8,371 bases of DNA. Origin: VFKU01 sp964620045 (lineage in GTDB: Bacteria; Hydrogenedentota; Hydrogenedentia; Hydrogenedentales; GCA-2746185). The position numbers and the translations under genes are program-made. Positions 1 to 6,814 of the stretch are shown here, one piece after another. Position 1 is the first letter of the stretch, and every line of letters begins with the position of its first letter. The stretch is taken from contig CAZUJL010000051.1 of NCBI GenBank assembly GCA_964620045.1, positions 1 through 8,371 of the forward strand, in the 5' to 3' direction. The notes under the pieces were generated by a model. The model saw only the letters and a program-made list of their open reading frames with translations, was not told the DNA's origin and did not search any database.

Positions 1-1124
1 AACTCGCCGCCCCAGATGACGAGCGTGTCGTCGAGCAGGCCGCGCTGCTTGAGATCGCTGATGAGCGCGGCACTGGCCTGATCGGTCTCGCGGCATTTGT
101 CGCGAATGCCGCCCTCGACGTCGCTGTGGTGGTCCCAACTGGAGTGGTAGCAGCTCACGAAGCGAACGCCGTGTTCGATGAGACGACGCGCGAGCAGGCA
201 ATTGTTCGCGAAGGAACTCTCGCCGGGTTTCGCGCCGTAGAGTTCGAGCGTCGCCGGATCTTCTTTTGAAATGTCGACGACGTCGAGCGCGCTGGACTGC
301 ATGCGGTACGCGAGCTCGTAGGAATCGATGCGCGCGGAAATCGCGGGATCGCCAATGGTCTCAAGGCGATGCTGGTTCAGATCGCGGACGAGATCCAGCG
401 TGCCGCGTTGCAGCGCATCGTCGAAACCTTTCGGGCTCGTAAGATTCAGGATTGGATCGCCGGCGCCACGGAACGGCACGCCCTGGTAGGTCGCAGGCAT
501 GAACCCGCAGCCCCAGTTCGACGTGCCACCGCTAAGGCTGCCGCCCGACGTGAGCACGATGAAGCCGGGCATGTCGTCGGCCTCGGTGCCGAGGCCATAG
601 GTGACCCACGCGCCCATGCTGGGGCGGCCGGGGCGCGGGCTGCCGGTGTTGAGGAAAATCTGCGCGGGCGCGTGGTTGAATTGATCCGTATGGACGGATT
701 TCACAAGCGCGATTTCGTCCGCGACCTTCGCGAGATTCGGCAGCATTTCGGAAAGCTCGACGCCACTCTGCCCTTGCTGCGCGAATTTGAACGGCGAAGC
801 CATGAGCTTCGCGTCTTTGTTAATGAACGCGTAGCGCTGGTCCTTCACGATGTCCGCGGGCACGCTGGTGCCGTCGTATTGCGTGAGCGCCGGTTTGTAG
901 TCGAAAAGATCGAGCTGGCTTGGCGCGCCGGCCATGAAGAGGTGAATGACGCGCTTAGCTTTGGCCGGGAATTCCGGCGCGATGACGCCGCCGCCCGATG
1001 CGGAACCAAACGCGCGCATGCTGCCGCCGCACAGCAGCGAGGCAAGCGCAATCTTGCCAAGGCCGAGGCCGCATTCGCCGAAGAAGTGCCGGCGCGTAAT
1101 TTCGTGGAGCGGTTCGCGGTTCAT
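1..1124 (-). CDS. DUF1501 family protein, Tat-exported, 3' end cut by window edge
   Basis: This reading frame runs open from the ATG at 1124 to the left edge, giving 374 complete codons with no stop. The N-terminus carries a twin-arginine signal, TRRHFFGECG (residues 10-19), followed by a hydrophobic stretch to about residue 32, so the protein is probably exported folded. The body matches DUF1501 (PF07394), an alkaline phosphatase/sulfatase-like fold. Visible family motifs are HLFMAGAPSQLDLFDYKP (61-78), VKSVHTDQFNHAPAQ (141-155), SWDHHSD (329-335) and the start of WGGEF at the very edge; the family's usual FGRTP continuation lies outside. About 50-100 residues are probably missing. The biochemical role of DUF1501 proteins is unproven, though they regularly pair with PSCyt1/DUF1553 proteins, as here. 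The start is supported by AAAAAGGG six bases upstream (1131-1138) and by an ATGA overlap with the SnoaL-like gene. The family assignment is firm; the substrate is unknown. Confidence 0.93.
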   Translation of the reverse strand, partial: MNREPLHEITRRHFFGECGLGLGKIALASLLCGGSMRAFGSASGGGVIAPEFPAKAKRVIHLFMAGAPSQLDLFDYKPALTQYDGTSVPADIVKDQRYAFINKDAKLMASPFKFAQQGQSGVELSEMLPNLAKVADEIALVKSVHTDQFNHAPAQIFLNTGSPRPGRPSMGAWVTYGLGTEADDMPGFIVLTSGGSLSGGTSNWGCGFMPATYQGVPFRGAGDPILNLTSPKGFDDALQRGTLDLVRDLNQHRLETIGDPAISARIDSYELAYRMQSSALDVVDISKEDPATLELYGAKPGESSFANNCLLARRLIEHGVRFVSCYHSSWDHHSDVEGGIRDKCRETDQASAALISDLKQRGLLDDTLVIWGGE

Positions 1125-1615
1125 GCCAGACCCTTTTTCACACCGCGCAGGATACGAAACAATTTTACTACGGTGGATGGCTGTTTAAGGCTTACTGTGC
1201 CGATGATCTGGCGCAGCATTGTCATTGAGTCGAAATAAACCCGCTCACAGATGAGTCGCTCGCCCTCGAAAATGAAGAACGCCGTCATGCGGCATTCGAA
1301 GGCGTTGCCCGTGGGCGGAATACCGCGGAAAGGGCCGTTCTGCGTGCCGCGCAGCCAGAACTCCACGATCACGGCGTCATCCGCATGGCGCAGGCTGATG
1401 ATTTCATTGCGCTGATCGGGAAACGCCGTGCGCGAGTCGCGGTAGTAACCGTTCACGTTGTCCGTGCCGTCATAAACCGCACCGGTCGGGATGATTTCGT
1501 AGTGAGGATGCGGGAAAGTGCCGAGCACTTTATCGAATTCGAGCGTGTTTTCATCGGCCATGTGCTCGCGCACAAGTTTTTCGCGTTGCTCGCGTAGATT
1601 CATGTCGGCGCTCAT
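1121..1615 (-). CDS. SnoaL-like (NTF2-fold) polyketide-cyclase/ester-cyclase family protein
   Basis: A 164-residue protein with no signal peptide or membrane segment, so probably cytoplasmic. It resembles the SnoaL-like/ester cyclase group of the NTF2 superfamily: a helical N-terminus (about 1-30), YEIIPTG (39-45), YYRDSRTAFPD (57-67), the strand AVIVEFWLRGTQNGPFRGIPPTG (81-103; the RGT..GPF.GIPPTG pattern is typical), then TAFFIFEGERL (111-121) and ERVYFD (124-129). Members range from cyclases to ligand-binding proteins and the catalytic residues vary, so no reaction can be assigned. The C-terminal 25 residues are basic and amphipathic. The gene is joined to both neighbours by ATGA overlaps: its ATG (1613-1615) shares bases with the DUF1553 stop and its TGA (1121-1123) with the DUF1501 start. 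An alternative ATG at 1603 (160 residues) is better spaced from the GAGG at 1616-1619 and may be the true start. Longer versions reaching 1669 would run into the upstream gene and are unlikely. Confidence 0.88.
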   Translation of the reverse strand: MSADMNLREQREKLVREHMADENTLEFDKVLGTFPHPHYEIIPTGAVYDGTDNVNGYYRDSRTAFPDQRNEIISLRHADDAVIVEFWLRGTQNGPFRGIPPTGNAFECRMTAFFIFEGERLICERVYFDSMTMLRQIIGTVSLKQPSTVVKLFRILRGVKKGLA

Positions 1616-4600
1616 CCTCGGGTCACCGTTTCGTCCAGGTTCAATACACCGCGGCACACGGCCGTCCATGCAGCAAGTTCCGCGGACGGTTCGGCACTTA
1701 GTACCCCAATCGGCCCGGCGATTTGCCGCGCGCGGGTGGCGTCTGCGTTCAACGCTGCGCGCGTAGTGGTTAAAAATTCCGTGATGCGTGCGATTTCCCC
1801 GGCGTCGGGCGTGCGCGCGAGCACGAGCAGATAGAGGCGTTCGATGCGCGTGGCATCAGTATCCGAAGATTCCATCACACGCTTCGCGAGGGCCTGCGCG
1901 GCCTCAAGATAGACGCGATCGTTCAGCAGCGTAAGCGCCTGCAACGGCGTCGTGGTGCGCTCGCGGCGCGGACAGATTTCTTCACCGGACGGCGCGTCAA
2001 AGGTCACGCCGGCGGCGTAGGGCGTCGTGCGTTTCATATACGTATAGAGGCCGCGGCGATACCGATCCGCGCCCGTGCTGGTGGGCCAGGGCGAGCCGTC
2101 ATACGCCACTTCGGCGACGCCGACCGGCTGCGGCGGGTACACGCTCGGGCCGCCAACGCGTTCGTTCAGCAGCCCGCTTGCCGCCAGCGCGACATCGCGG
2201 ATTGTCTCGGCTTCGAGCCTTGGACGCGCCGCGCGCGCGAGCAGCAGATTCTCCGGATCTTTTTCGAGCATCGGCGGCGTCACATTCGTGCTGCGCCGGA
2301 ACGCGGCGGAGTTCACGAGCATCAAGTGCATGGTTTTGTACGACCAGCCGGAATCCATGAACGTCGCCGCGAGCCAATCGAGCAATTCCGGGTGCGTCGG
2401 CTTGTCGCCGCGCGTACCGAAATCCTCCACCGTGCCCACGAGTCCACGGCCGAAGACCTGCTGCCAGAGGCGGTTCATCGTGACCCGCGCCGTGAGCGGA
2501 TTTTCGCGGCTGGCGATCCACTGCGCGAGCGTGAGGCGGTTCATCGGCACATCATCGGGCAGCGGCGGCAACACGGCCGGCACTCCCGGTGCGATTTCGT
2601 CGCGCGGACTCAGGAATTCACCACGGTGATACAGATGCGTGGTGCGCGGCACTTCGCGAGACGACATGACGAGGGTCGTTGGCAGTTTTGGCAGCGCGGC
2701 GCGTTCTTTATCGAGCGCCTTCCGTTGCTCCGCCAATCCCGGCGCGACGTGCAACGCGTAGTAATGCTGCACCGACGTTTTGTCGCGATCTTCAATCAGT
2801 GCGGCCTCAATATCGGCGGGAACGCCAGAAGCCACGACGGGCACGGGACGCGAAGTGAGCGAAATACGGAAGCAGCCAATCACCTGCTGGTGAATGAAGT
2901 CCTGCTCAAGAACAAGGCGCACGCGCGCGTTTGCAGCGAGCGGCGTAGCGAATTCGAAAACCGCCGCGTGCGGTTTTCCCGTGGCGCCTTTGATCGACCA
3001 GCCGGTGTCGGCGGACTCATCGAGCGCTTTGGCCGCCTCGCTGTTTTCGGCGGCAAAGTCTTGGGTGGCGGTGGCGATCGTAATCGGCCGCGCCGCGTCA
3101 CCCGCGATCACTTCCGCATGAATCCCGGTGAGTAGAAAGTCGCCATCGGCCAGAATTTCGCCGCGACCGGGTCCATTGCCGGGCAGGCTTTCGTGCGGCA
3201 ATACTTCCAACCGGAGCGCCGTGGCCGCAAAGCCACTGGTGTCGAATTCCATCGTATAGGTGTCGTCGTTCGGCACATCGCCCGTGGCAAGCACCGAGCC
3301 GTCGTCCAACAAGTCCATCGTTGCGCCTTCGGCGGATTGCACCGATTCCGGCCGAATTACCCGCCAATCTGAGGCGTTTTCGGTGGTTTTGTCGAGCCAA
3401 GCCTTAAAGTCTTTCCGAATTTTCGGATCTTTTCTAGCCGAGCGGACGATCTGGTCTTCTTCATCGCGAATTTCCGCCAGCGCGACTTCGCGTTTCTGCT
3501 CGATCGCATCATCGTGCAGCGGAAGCATCGCCTCGCCGGAGTCGTTGATAAACGCGGCGAACGCAAAGTACTCGTGCTGCGATATGGGATCGTATTTGTG
3601 ATCGTGACACTGCGCGCAGGCCATGGTGAGCCCAAGAAAAGCAGTCGCCGTGGTGTTCGCGCGATCGACCGTGCGCTTATACCAATCCTCCTGCGCGTCG
3701 ATACCGCCCTCTTCGTTGAACATCGAGTTGCGGTGAAAACCCGTCGCGACTTTGTCCGCTTCGGTCGCGTTCGGCAACAAATCGCCGGCCATCTGGTCGA
3801 TGATGAACTGGTCATAAGGTAGATCGGCATTGAATGCGTTGATGACCCAGTCGCGATACGCCCAGATCGAGCGCGGCCGATCTTTCTCGTAGCCGTTCGT
3901 GTCGGCATACCGCGCAACATCCAGCCAACGCCGCGCCTGGCGCTCGCCGTACTGCGGCAAACCAATCAAGCGCTGCGCCGTTTGTTCGTACGCATCCGGC
4001 CGCGCATCGTTGACGAAGGCTTCCACTTCTTCTGGCGTCGGCGGCAATCCGATGAGTTCGAGATACAGGCGCCGGATGAGCGCGTGCTTGTCCGCTTCGG
4101 GTGTCGGCTCGAGACCGGCGGTTTCAATTTTGGCGAGGAGGAAGCGATCGATGTCGTTGTGTATGGACGTGCTGGACGAAGTGGACGGTGTGGACGGTTT
4201 TTTGATCGGCTGGAATGCCCAATGCGGACCGGCGTCGGCGGGCAGCGCGGCATCGGCCGGCCATGCGGCACCCGCATCTATCCACGCGCGCAACACGGCG
4301 ATTTCCGCCGCGGGCAACGGATCGGCCTTGGACGGCATGCGCTCCTTGGGGTCGTCGGACTCGACGAGATAAATCAGCAGGCTGTCGTCCGCGTTACCGG
4401 AGAGCAGCGCCGGCTCCTTGGAGTCTCCCCCTTTGAGCAACGCCTCGCGCGAATCCATGCGCAGATTGCCGCGCTTCTTTTCGAGGCCGTGGCACTCCGC
4501 ACAGCGCGCCTGCAGGATGGCATAGGCCTGCGCGGGGAGATCGTCCTGCGCCTGTGCAGACGAAAGGGTCGCGAGATAAGCCAGGACTGCGACGAAGGAG

Positions 4601-4632
4601 GAGAATATGTTTTTTGGTGATGTGATTTGCAT
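1612..4632 (-). CDS. PSCyt1-DUF1549-DUF1553 (PSD1) cytochrome-like exported protein
   Basis: A 1006-residue protein typical of planctomycete-type bacteria. A Sec signal peptide covers about residues 1-28 (hydrophobic FVAVLAYLATL, cleavage after AQA). PSCyt1 (about 35-125) has the haem c motif CAECH (44-48) and RMP (98-100), whose Met is a plausible distal ligand. A Ser/Thr/Pro linker (146-156) leads to DUF1549/PSCyt2 (about 160-365) with RRWLDVARYADTNGYE (234-249) and a second CxxCH in CAQCHDHKYDP (339-349). Residues about 421-600 form a beta-rich insert (SLPGNGPGRGE at 482-492) that may be a carbohydrate-binding-like fold. DUF1553/PSD1 (about 695-1000) shows NPLTARVTMNRLWQQVFGRG (711-730), RRERTTTPLQALTLLND (889-905) and the usual ending CRGVLNLDE. 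The family is thought to act in periplasmic redox or polymer breakdown, but this is unproven. It is the first gene of the operon. No clear Shine-Dalgarno precedes the ATG; the start rests on the signal peptide. Confidence 0.95.
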   Translation of the reverse strand: MQITSPKNIFSSFVAVLAYLATLSSAQAQDDLPAQAYAILQARCAECHGLEKKRGNLRMDSREALLKGGDSKEPALLSGNADDSLLIYLVESDDPKERMPSKADPLPAAEIAVLRAWIDAGAAWPADAALPADAGPHWAFQPIKKPSTPSTSSSTSIHNDIDRFLLAKIETAGLEPTPEADKHALIRRLYLELIGLPPTPEEVEAFVNDARPDAYEQTAQRLIGLPQYGERQARRWLDVARYADTNGYEKDRPRSIWAYRDWVINAFNADLPYDQFIIDQMAGDLLPNATEADKVATGFHRNSMFNEEGGIDAQEDWYKRTVDRANTTATAFLGLTMACAQCHDHKYDPISQHEYFAFAAFINDSGEAMLPLHDDAIEQKREVALAEIRDEEDQIVRSARKDPKIRKDFKAWLDKTTENASDWRVIRPESVQSAEGATMDLLDDGSVLATGDVPNDDTYTMEFDTSGFAATALRLEVLPHESLPGNGPGRGEILADGDFLLTGIHAEVIAGDAARPITIATATQDFAAENSEAAKALDESADTGWSIKGATGKPHAAVFEFATPLAANARVRLVLEQDFIHQQVIGCFRISLTSRPVPVVASGVPADIEAALIEDRDKTSVQHYYALHVAPGLAEQRKALDKERAALPKLPTTLVMSSREVPRTTHLYHRGEFLSPRDEIAPGVPAVLPPLPDDVPMNRLTLAQWIASRENPLTARVTMNRLWQQVFGRGLVGTVEDFGTRGDKPTHPELLDWLAATFMDSGWSYKTMHLMLVNSAAFRRSTNVTPPMLEKDPENLLLARAARPRLEAETIRDVALAASGLLNERVGGPSVYPPQPVGVAEVAYDGSPWPTSTGADRYRRGLYTYMKRTTPYAAGVTFDAPSGEEICPRRERTTTPLQALTLLNDRVYLEAAQALAKRVMESSDTDATRIERLYLLVLARTPDAGEIARITEFLTTTRAALNADATRARQIAGPIGVLSAEPSAELAAWTAVCRGVLNLDETVTRG
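4164..4199. repeat. Four tandem 9-bp TGGACGNNN units in a coding linker
   Basis: Four consecutive 9-base units on the plus strand (TGGACGTGC, TGGACGAAG, TGGACGGTG, TGGACGGTT) share TGGACG. Read on the minus strand they encode the Ser/Thr/Pro linker (PSTPSTSSSTS, residues 146-156) between PSCyt1 and DUF1549 of the large cytochrome-like protein. The three-residue period means copy-number change would alter linker length without a frameshift. Confidence 0.7.
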
Positions 4633-4656
4633 CGAAATGGCTAAAATCCAAACCTA

Positions 4657-4667
4657 AATTTAACACA
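4657..4667 (-). promoter_or_regulatory. Weak extended -10 candidate for the DUF1553 operon
   Basis: On the minus strand the sequence reads TGTGT followed by TAAATT, resembling an extended -10 element (TRTGN plus a 4/6 match to TATAAT) 24 bases upstream of the ATG at 4632. The position where a -35 would lie is GTCCCC, part of the palindromic element, and does not match. A transcript from here would have a leader of only about 15-20 bases, which fits the absence of a Shine-Dalgarno. This is a guess from pattern only. Confidence 0.25.
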
Positions 4668-4679
4668 GTGCGGGAGACC

Positions 4680-4754
4680 GGGGACAGACTACGAAATCGC
4701 CAGGAAGGGCGGGGATTTTCGTTTGTAAATGGCGGGATTTCGCAGCCAGTCCCC
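4680..4754. repeat. 75-bp imperfect palindrome, REP-like element candidate
   Basis: The arms GGGGACAGACTACGAAATC (4680-4698) and GATTTCGCAGCCAGTCCCC (4736-4754) are inverted copies matching at 16 of 19 positions. If the minus strand is transcribed, two of the three mismatches become G-U pairs and only one U-U remains, so a 19-position stem could form in the RNA. The 37-base interior contains two related direct copies, GGCGGGGATTTTCG (4708-4721) and GGCGGGATTTCG (4731-4742). Short GGGGAC...GTCCCC palindromes dispersed between genes are known as REP/RAYT-linked elements in several bacterial groups. Whether this one is dispersed cannot be seen from a single copy. It sits between two divergent genes, and the direction of selection is unknown. 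Confidence 0.5.
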
Positions 4755-4799
4755 TTGTATTTTTCACCCGCAAATTTCGCAGATCGGCGCGCCAAAAAT

Positions 4800-4829
4800 T
4801 TGAGTCGTATGCCCGAAATAGTGTAGAGT
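4800..4829 (+). promoter_or_regulatory. Candidate sigma70-type promoter for bipA
   Basis: TTGAGT (4800-4805, 4/6 to TTGACA) and TAGAGT (4824-4829, 4/6 to TATAAT) are separated by 18 bases. Transcription would begin near 4836, giving a leader of about 65 bases before the bipA ATG at 4900. It is the best -35/-10 pair I see in this intergenic stretch, but both boxes are weak matches. Confidence 0.35.
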
Positions 4830-4881
4830 TTGAAGTCCTCGGGATCCCCTTTTGCCCGGTTTGCGGGCACACTCTGTACAC

Positions 4882-4886
4882 AAGGA
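4882..4886 (+). promoter_or_regulatory. Shine-Dalgarno AAGGA for bipA
   Basis: AAGGA lies 13 bases before the ATG at 4900, slightly long spacing but the only purine match nearby. It supports the ATG at 4900 over an in-frame TTG at 4852, which would add 16 residues not found in the family. Confidence 0.5.
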
Positions 4887-4899
4887 CCACGCACCAGCC

Positions 4900-6804
4900 A
4901 TGTCATCCATCGACAAGATCCGTAACCTCGCCATTATTGCCCACATCGATCATGGCAAAACGACGCTCATCGACAGCATTTTCCGCGCCGCGCACACGTT
5001 CCGCGAGAACCAGCAAATGGGCGAGCGCATCATGGACAGCAACGAGCTGGAAAAGGAACGCGGCATCACGATCCGCGCGAAACACTGCACGGTCGAGTGG
5101 GGCGGTTATCTGATCAACATCGTCGACACGCCGGGCCACGCGGACTTCTCCGGCGAAGTCGAGCGCATTCTCTCGATGGTTGATTCCGTGCTGCTGCTGG
5201 TGGACGCGAACGAAGGCCCGATGCCGCAGACACGCTACGTGCTGATGCGCGCGCTGCGCCTCGGCCTGCGCCCGGTTGTGCTGGTGAACAAAGTCGACCG
5301 GCCGAACGCCGAGCCACACCAGGCGCTCGACAAGACCTTCGATTTGTTCGTTGAACTCGGCGCGACGGACGAGCAGTGCGACTTCCCGATCATGTACGGC
5401 TCGGGCCTGAATGGCTGGTTCGTAAACGATCTCGAGAACGACAAGCCCGACGGCATGAATCCGTTATTCCAGACGATTGTCGATAAAGTTCCGGCGCCGA
5501 AAGGCGACATGGACGCGCCATTCCTGATGCAGGTGAGCACGCTCGGCTGGCGCGATCATATCGGCCGCACGGGCACGGGCCGCGTGTTGCAGGGGAAGCT
5601 GAAGAAAGGCGACAACTTCCTGCGCATCAGCACGCGCTGGAAAGATACCGACTACCATGCGCTCGACGACGCGCGCCAGGAAGAATGGGAAGTCACCGGC
5701 GTCGAGCCGGAACGCGCGACCTATGTGTGGGTGACGCGCGGCCTCGAATCGAAGCTGATGGACGAGGTCAGTGCGGGTGACATTGTTACGATCGCGGGCC
5801 CTGAGACGATTGAGATTGGCGACACGATTGCGAACGAGGAAGTGAAGGATCGCGCGTTGCCACCGCTGGACATTGAAGAACCGACCGTGTCGATGCTGTT
5901 CCTCGTGAACAGCAGTCCGCTGGCGGGCAAGGAAGGCAACGCGGTGACCGCGCGCCAGATCGAGCTGCGCCTGCAGCGCGAACTGCGCACAAACGTCGCC
6001 ATGCGCGTCGAGAGCATTGGGCGCGGCGACGGGTATAAGGTCTCGGGTCGCGGCGAGTTGCACCTTGCCATTCTGATCGAAGAAATGCGCCGCGAAGGCA
6101 TGGAACTGTGCGTGTCGCCGCCGGAAACCATCACGCACCGTGACCGCCACGGCCGCCTGCTGGAGCCGGTGGAAGACTTGACGATTGACGTGCCGAACGA
6201 CTACCAAGGCATCGTGATCGACAAGCTCGCGCAGCGCAAGGGCCTGCTGAAGAACATCGGCAACCGCGGCGTTGGCTCCGTGCGGCTCGAGTTCCGCATC
6301 CCCACGCGCGGGTTGATCGGCTATCGCAATGAATTCCTCACCGATACGCGCGGACTGGGCATCATGTCCTCGCGCTTCGTGGGATACGACGAATACGCGG
6401 GCGAAGTAATCGGCCGCCGCCGCGGCTCCATGATCAGTATGGACACCGGCGAAGTGACGAGTTACAGCCTCGAAAACCTGCAGCAGCGCGGGACCTTGTT
6501 CGTGTCGCCCATGGATCCGGTCTACGAGGGCATGATCATTGGCGAGAACGCGCGGCCGGACGATTTACTGTGCAACCCGACCAAGCGCAAGGCGCTGACG
6601 AACCACCGCGCGAGTGGCAAGGACCAGTTTGACGGCCTCGACGTGCCGCGCAAAATGTCGCTGGATCAGGCGCTGGAATGGATCGCGCCGGATGAGCTCG
6701 TCGAGGTGACGCCGAAGAGCGTGCGCGTGCGCAAGGCGATCATGGGCACCGAAGACCGCAAGCGCGAGATTAAGAAGACGATCGCGGTCGAGACGACGGT
6801 CTAG
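4900..6804 (+). CDS. bipA: Translational GTPase BipA/TypA
   Basis: A 634-residue ribosome-associated GTPase of the EF-G/EF-Tu superfamily. BipA binds the 70S ribosome and is linked to 50S assembly, cold growth and stress adaptation. All G motifs are visible: AHIDHGKTTL (G1, 14-23), RIMDSNELEKERGITI (G2 region, 43-58), DTPGH (G3, 76-80), NKVD (G4, 130-133) and GSGLNG (167-172) at the G5 position. Domain II runs to about residue 305, then come EEPTVSMLFLVNSSPLAGKEG (326-346), VSGRGELHLAILIEEMRREG (381-400) and the BipA-specific C-terminal part with IPTRGLIGYRNEFLTDTRG (467-485), LTNHRASGKDQ (566-576) and LDQALEWIAPDELVEVTP (588-605). It is longer than E. coli BipA (about 607), mostly from an insert of about 20 residues in domain II (about 245-265), and G5 reads SG rather than the more usual SA. 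The N-terminus MSSIDKIRNLAIIAH fixes the start. It is monocistronic, with its own terminator downstream. Confidence 0.97.
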   Translation: MSSIDKIRNLAIIAHIDHGKTTLIDSIFRAAHTFRENQQMGERIMDSNELEKERGITIRAKHCTVEWGGYLINIVDTPGHADFSGEVERILSMVDSVLLLVDANEGPMPQTRYVLMRALRLGLRPVVLVNKVDRPNAEPHQALDKTFDLFVELGATDEQCDFPIMYGSGLNGWFVNDLENDKPDGMNPLFQTIVDKVPAPKGDMDAPFLMQVSTLGWRDHIGRTGTGRVLQGKLKKGDNFLRISTRWKDTDYHALDDARQEEWEVTGVEPERATYVWVTRGLESKLMDEVSAGDIVTIAGPETIEIGDTIANEEVKDRALPPLDIEEPTVSMLFLVNSSPLAGKEGNAVTARQIELRLQRELRTNVAMRVESIGRGDGYKVSGRGELHLAILIEEMRREGMELCVSPPETITHRDRHGRLLEPVEDLTIDVPNDYQGIVIDKLAQRKGLLKNIGNRGVGSVRLEFRIPTRGLIGYRNEFLTDTRGLGIMSSRFVGYDEYAGEVIGRRRGSMISMDTGEVTSYSLENLQQRGTLFVSPMDPVYEGMIIGENARPDDLLCNPTKRKALTNHRASGKDQFDGLDVPRKMSLDQALEWIAPDELVEVTPKSVRVRKAIMGTEDRKREIKKTIAVETTV

Positions 6805-6814
6805 TCCCTTCCAA

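Noticed and set aside
369..1238. 289-residue open frame on the plus strand
   Set aside because: It lies antisense to the DUF1501 and SnoaL-like genes, which show clear family motifs. The Arg/Ala/His-rich composition is typical of a frame opposite a high-GC gene.
1616..1669. Upstream start extending the SnoaL-like protein by 18 residues
   Set aside because: It would run deep into the end of the DUF1553 gene, and the extra residues are not domain-like. The ATGA junction at 1612-1615 is the better boundary.
2326..3135. 269-residue open frame on the plus strand
   Set aside because: Antisense to the middle of the DUF1549/DUF1553 gene, rich in Arg and His, with no recognisable domain or ribosome binding site.
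3357..3965. 202-residue open frame on the minus strand
   Set aside because: Same strand but shifted frame within the large gene. It is rich in Arg, Ser and Thr without domain sense; the overlapped frame encodes the conserved DUF1549 motifs. It is not a frameshift remnant.
3982..4620. 212-residue open frame on the plus strand
   Set aside because: Antisense to the signal peptide and PSCyt1 region of the large protein, with no family resemblance.
4852..4899. Upstream TTG start for bipA adding 16 residues
   Set aside because: The added residues have no counterpart in the family. The ATG at 4900 gives the expected N-terminus and has AAGGA upstream.
4394..4906. 170-residue open frame on the minus strand spanning the intergenic region
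   Set aside because: It crosses the palindrome and the start of bipA, and its 3' part is a shifted frame of the cytochrome-like gene. No coherent domain is visible.
5464..6207. 247-residue open frame on the minus strand
   Set aside because: Antisense to bipA, whose plus-strand frame is strongly conserved.
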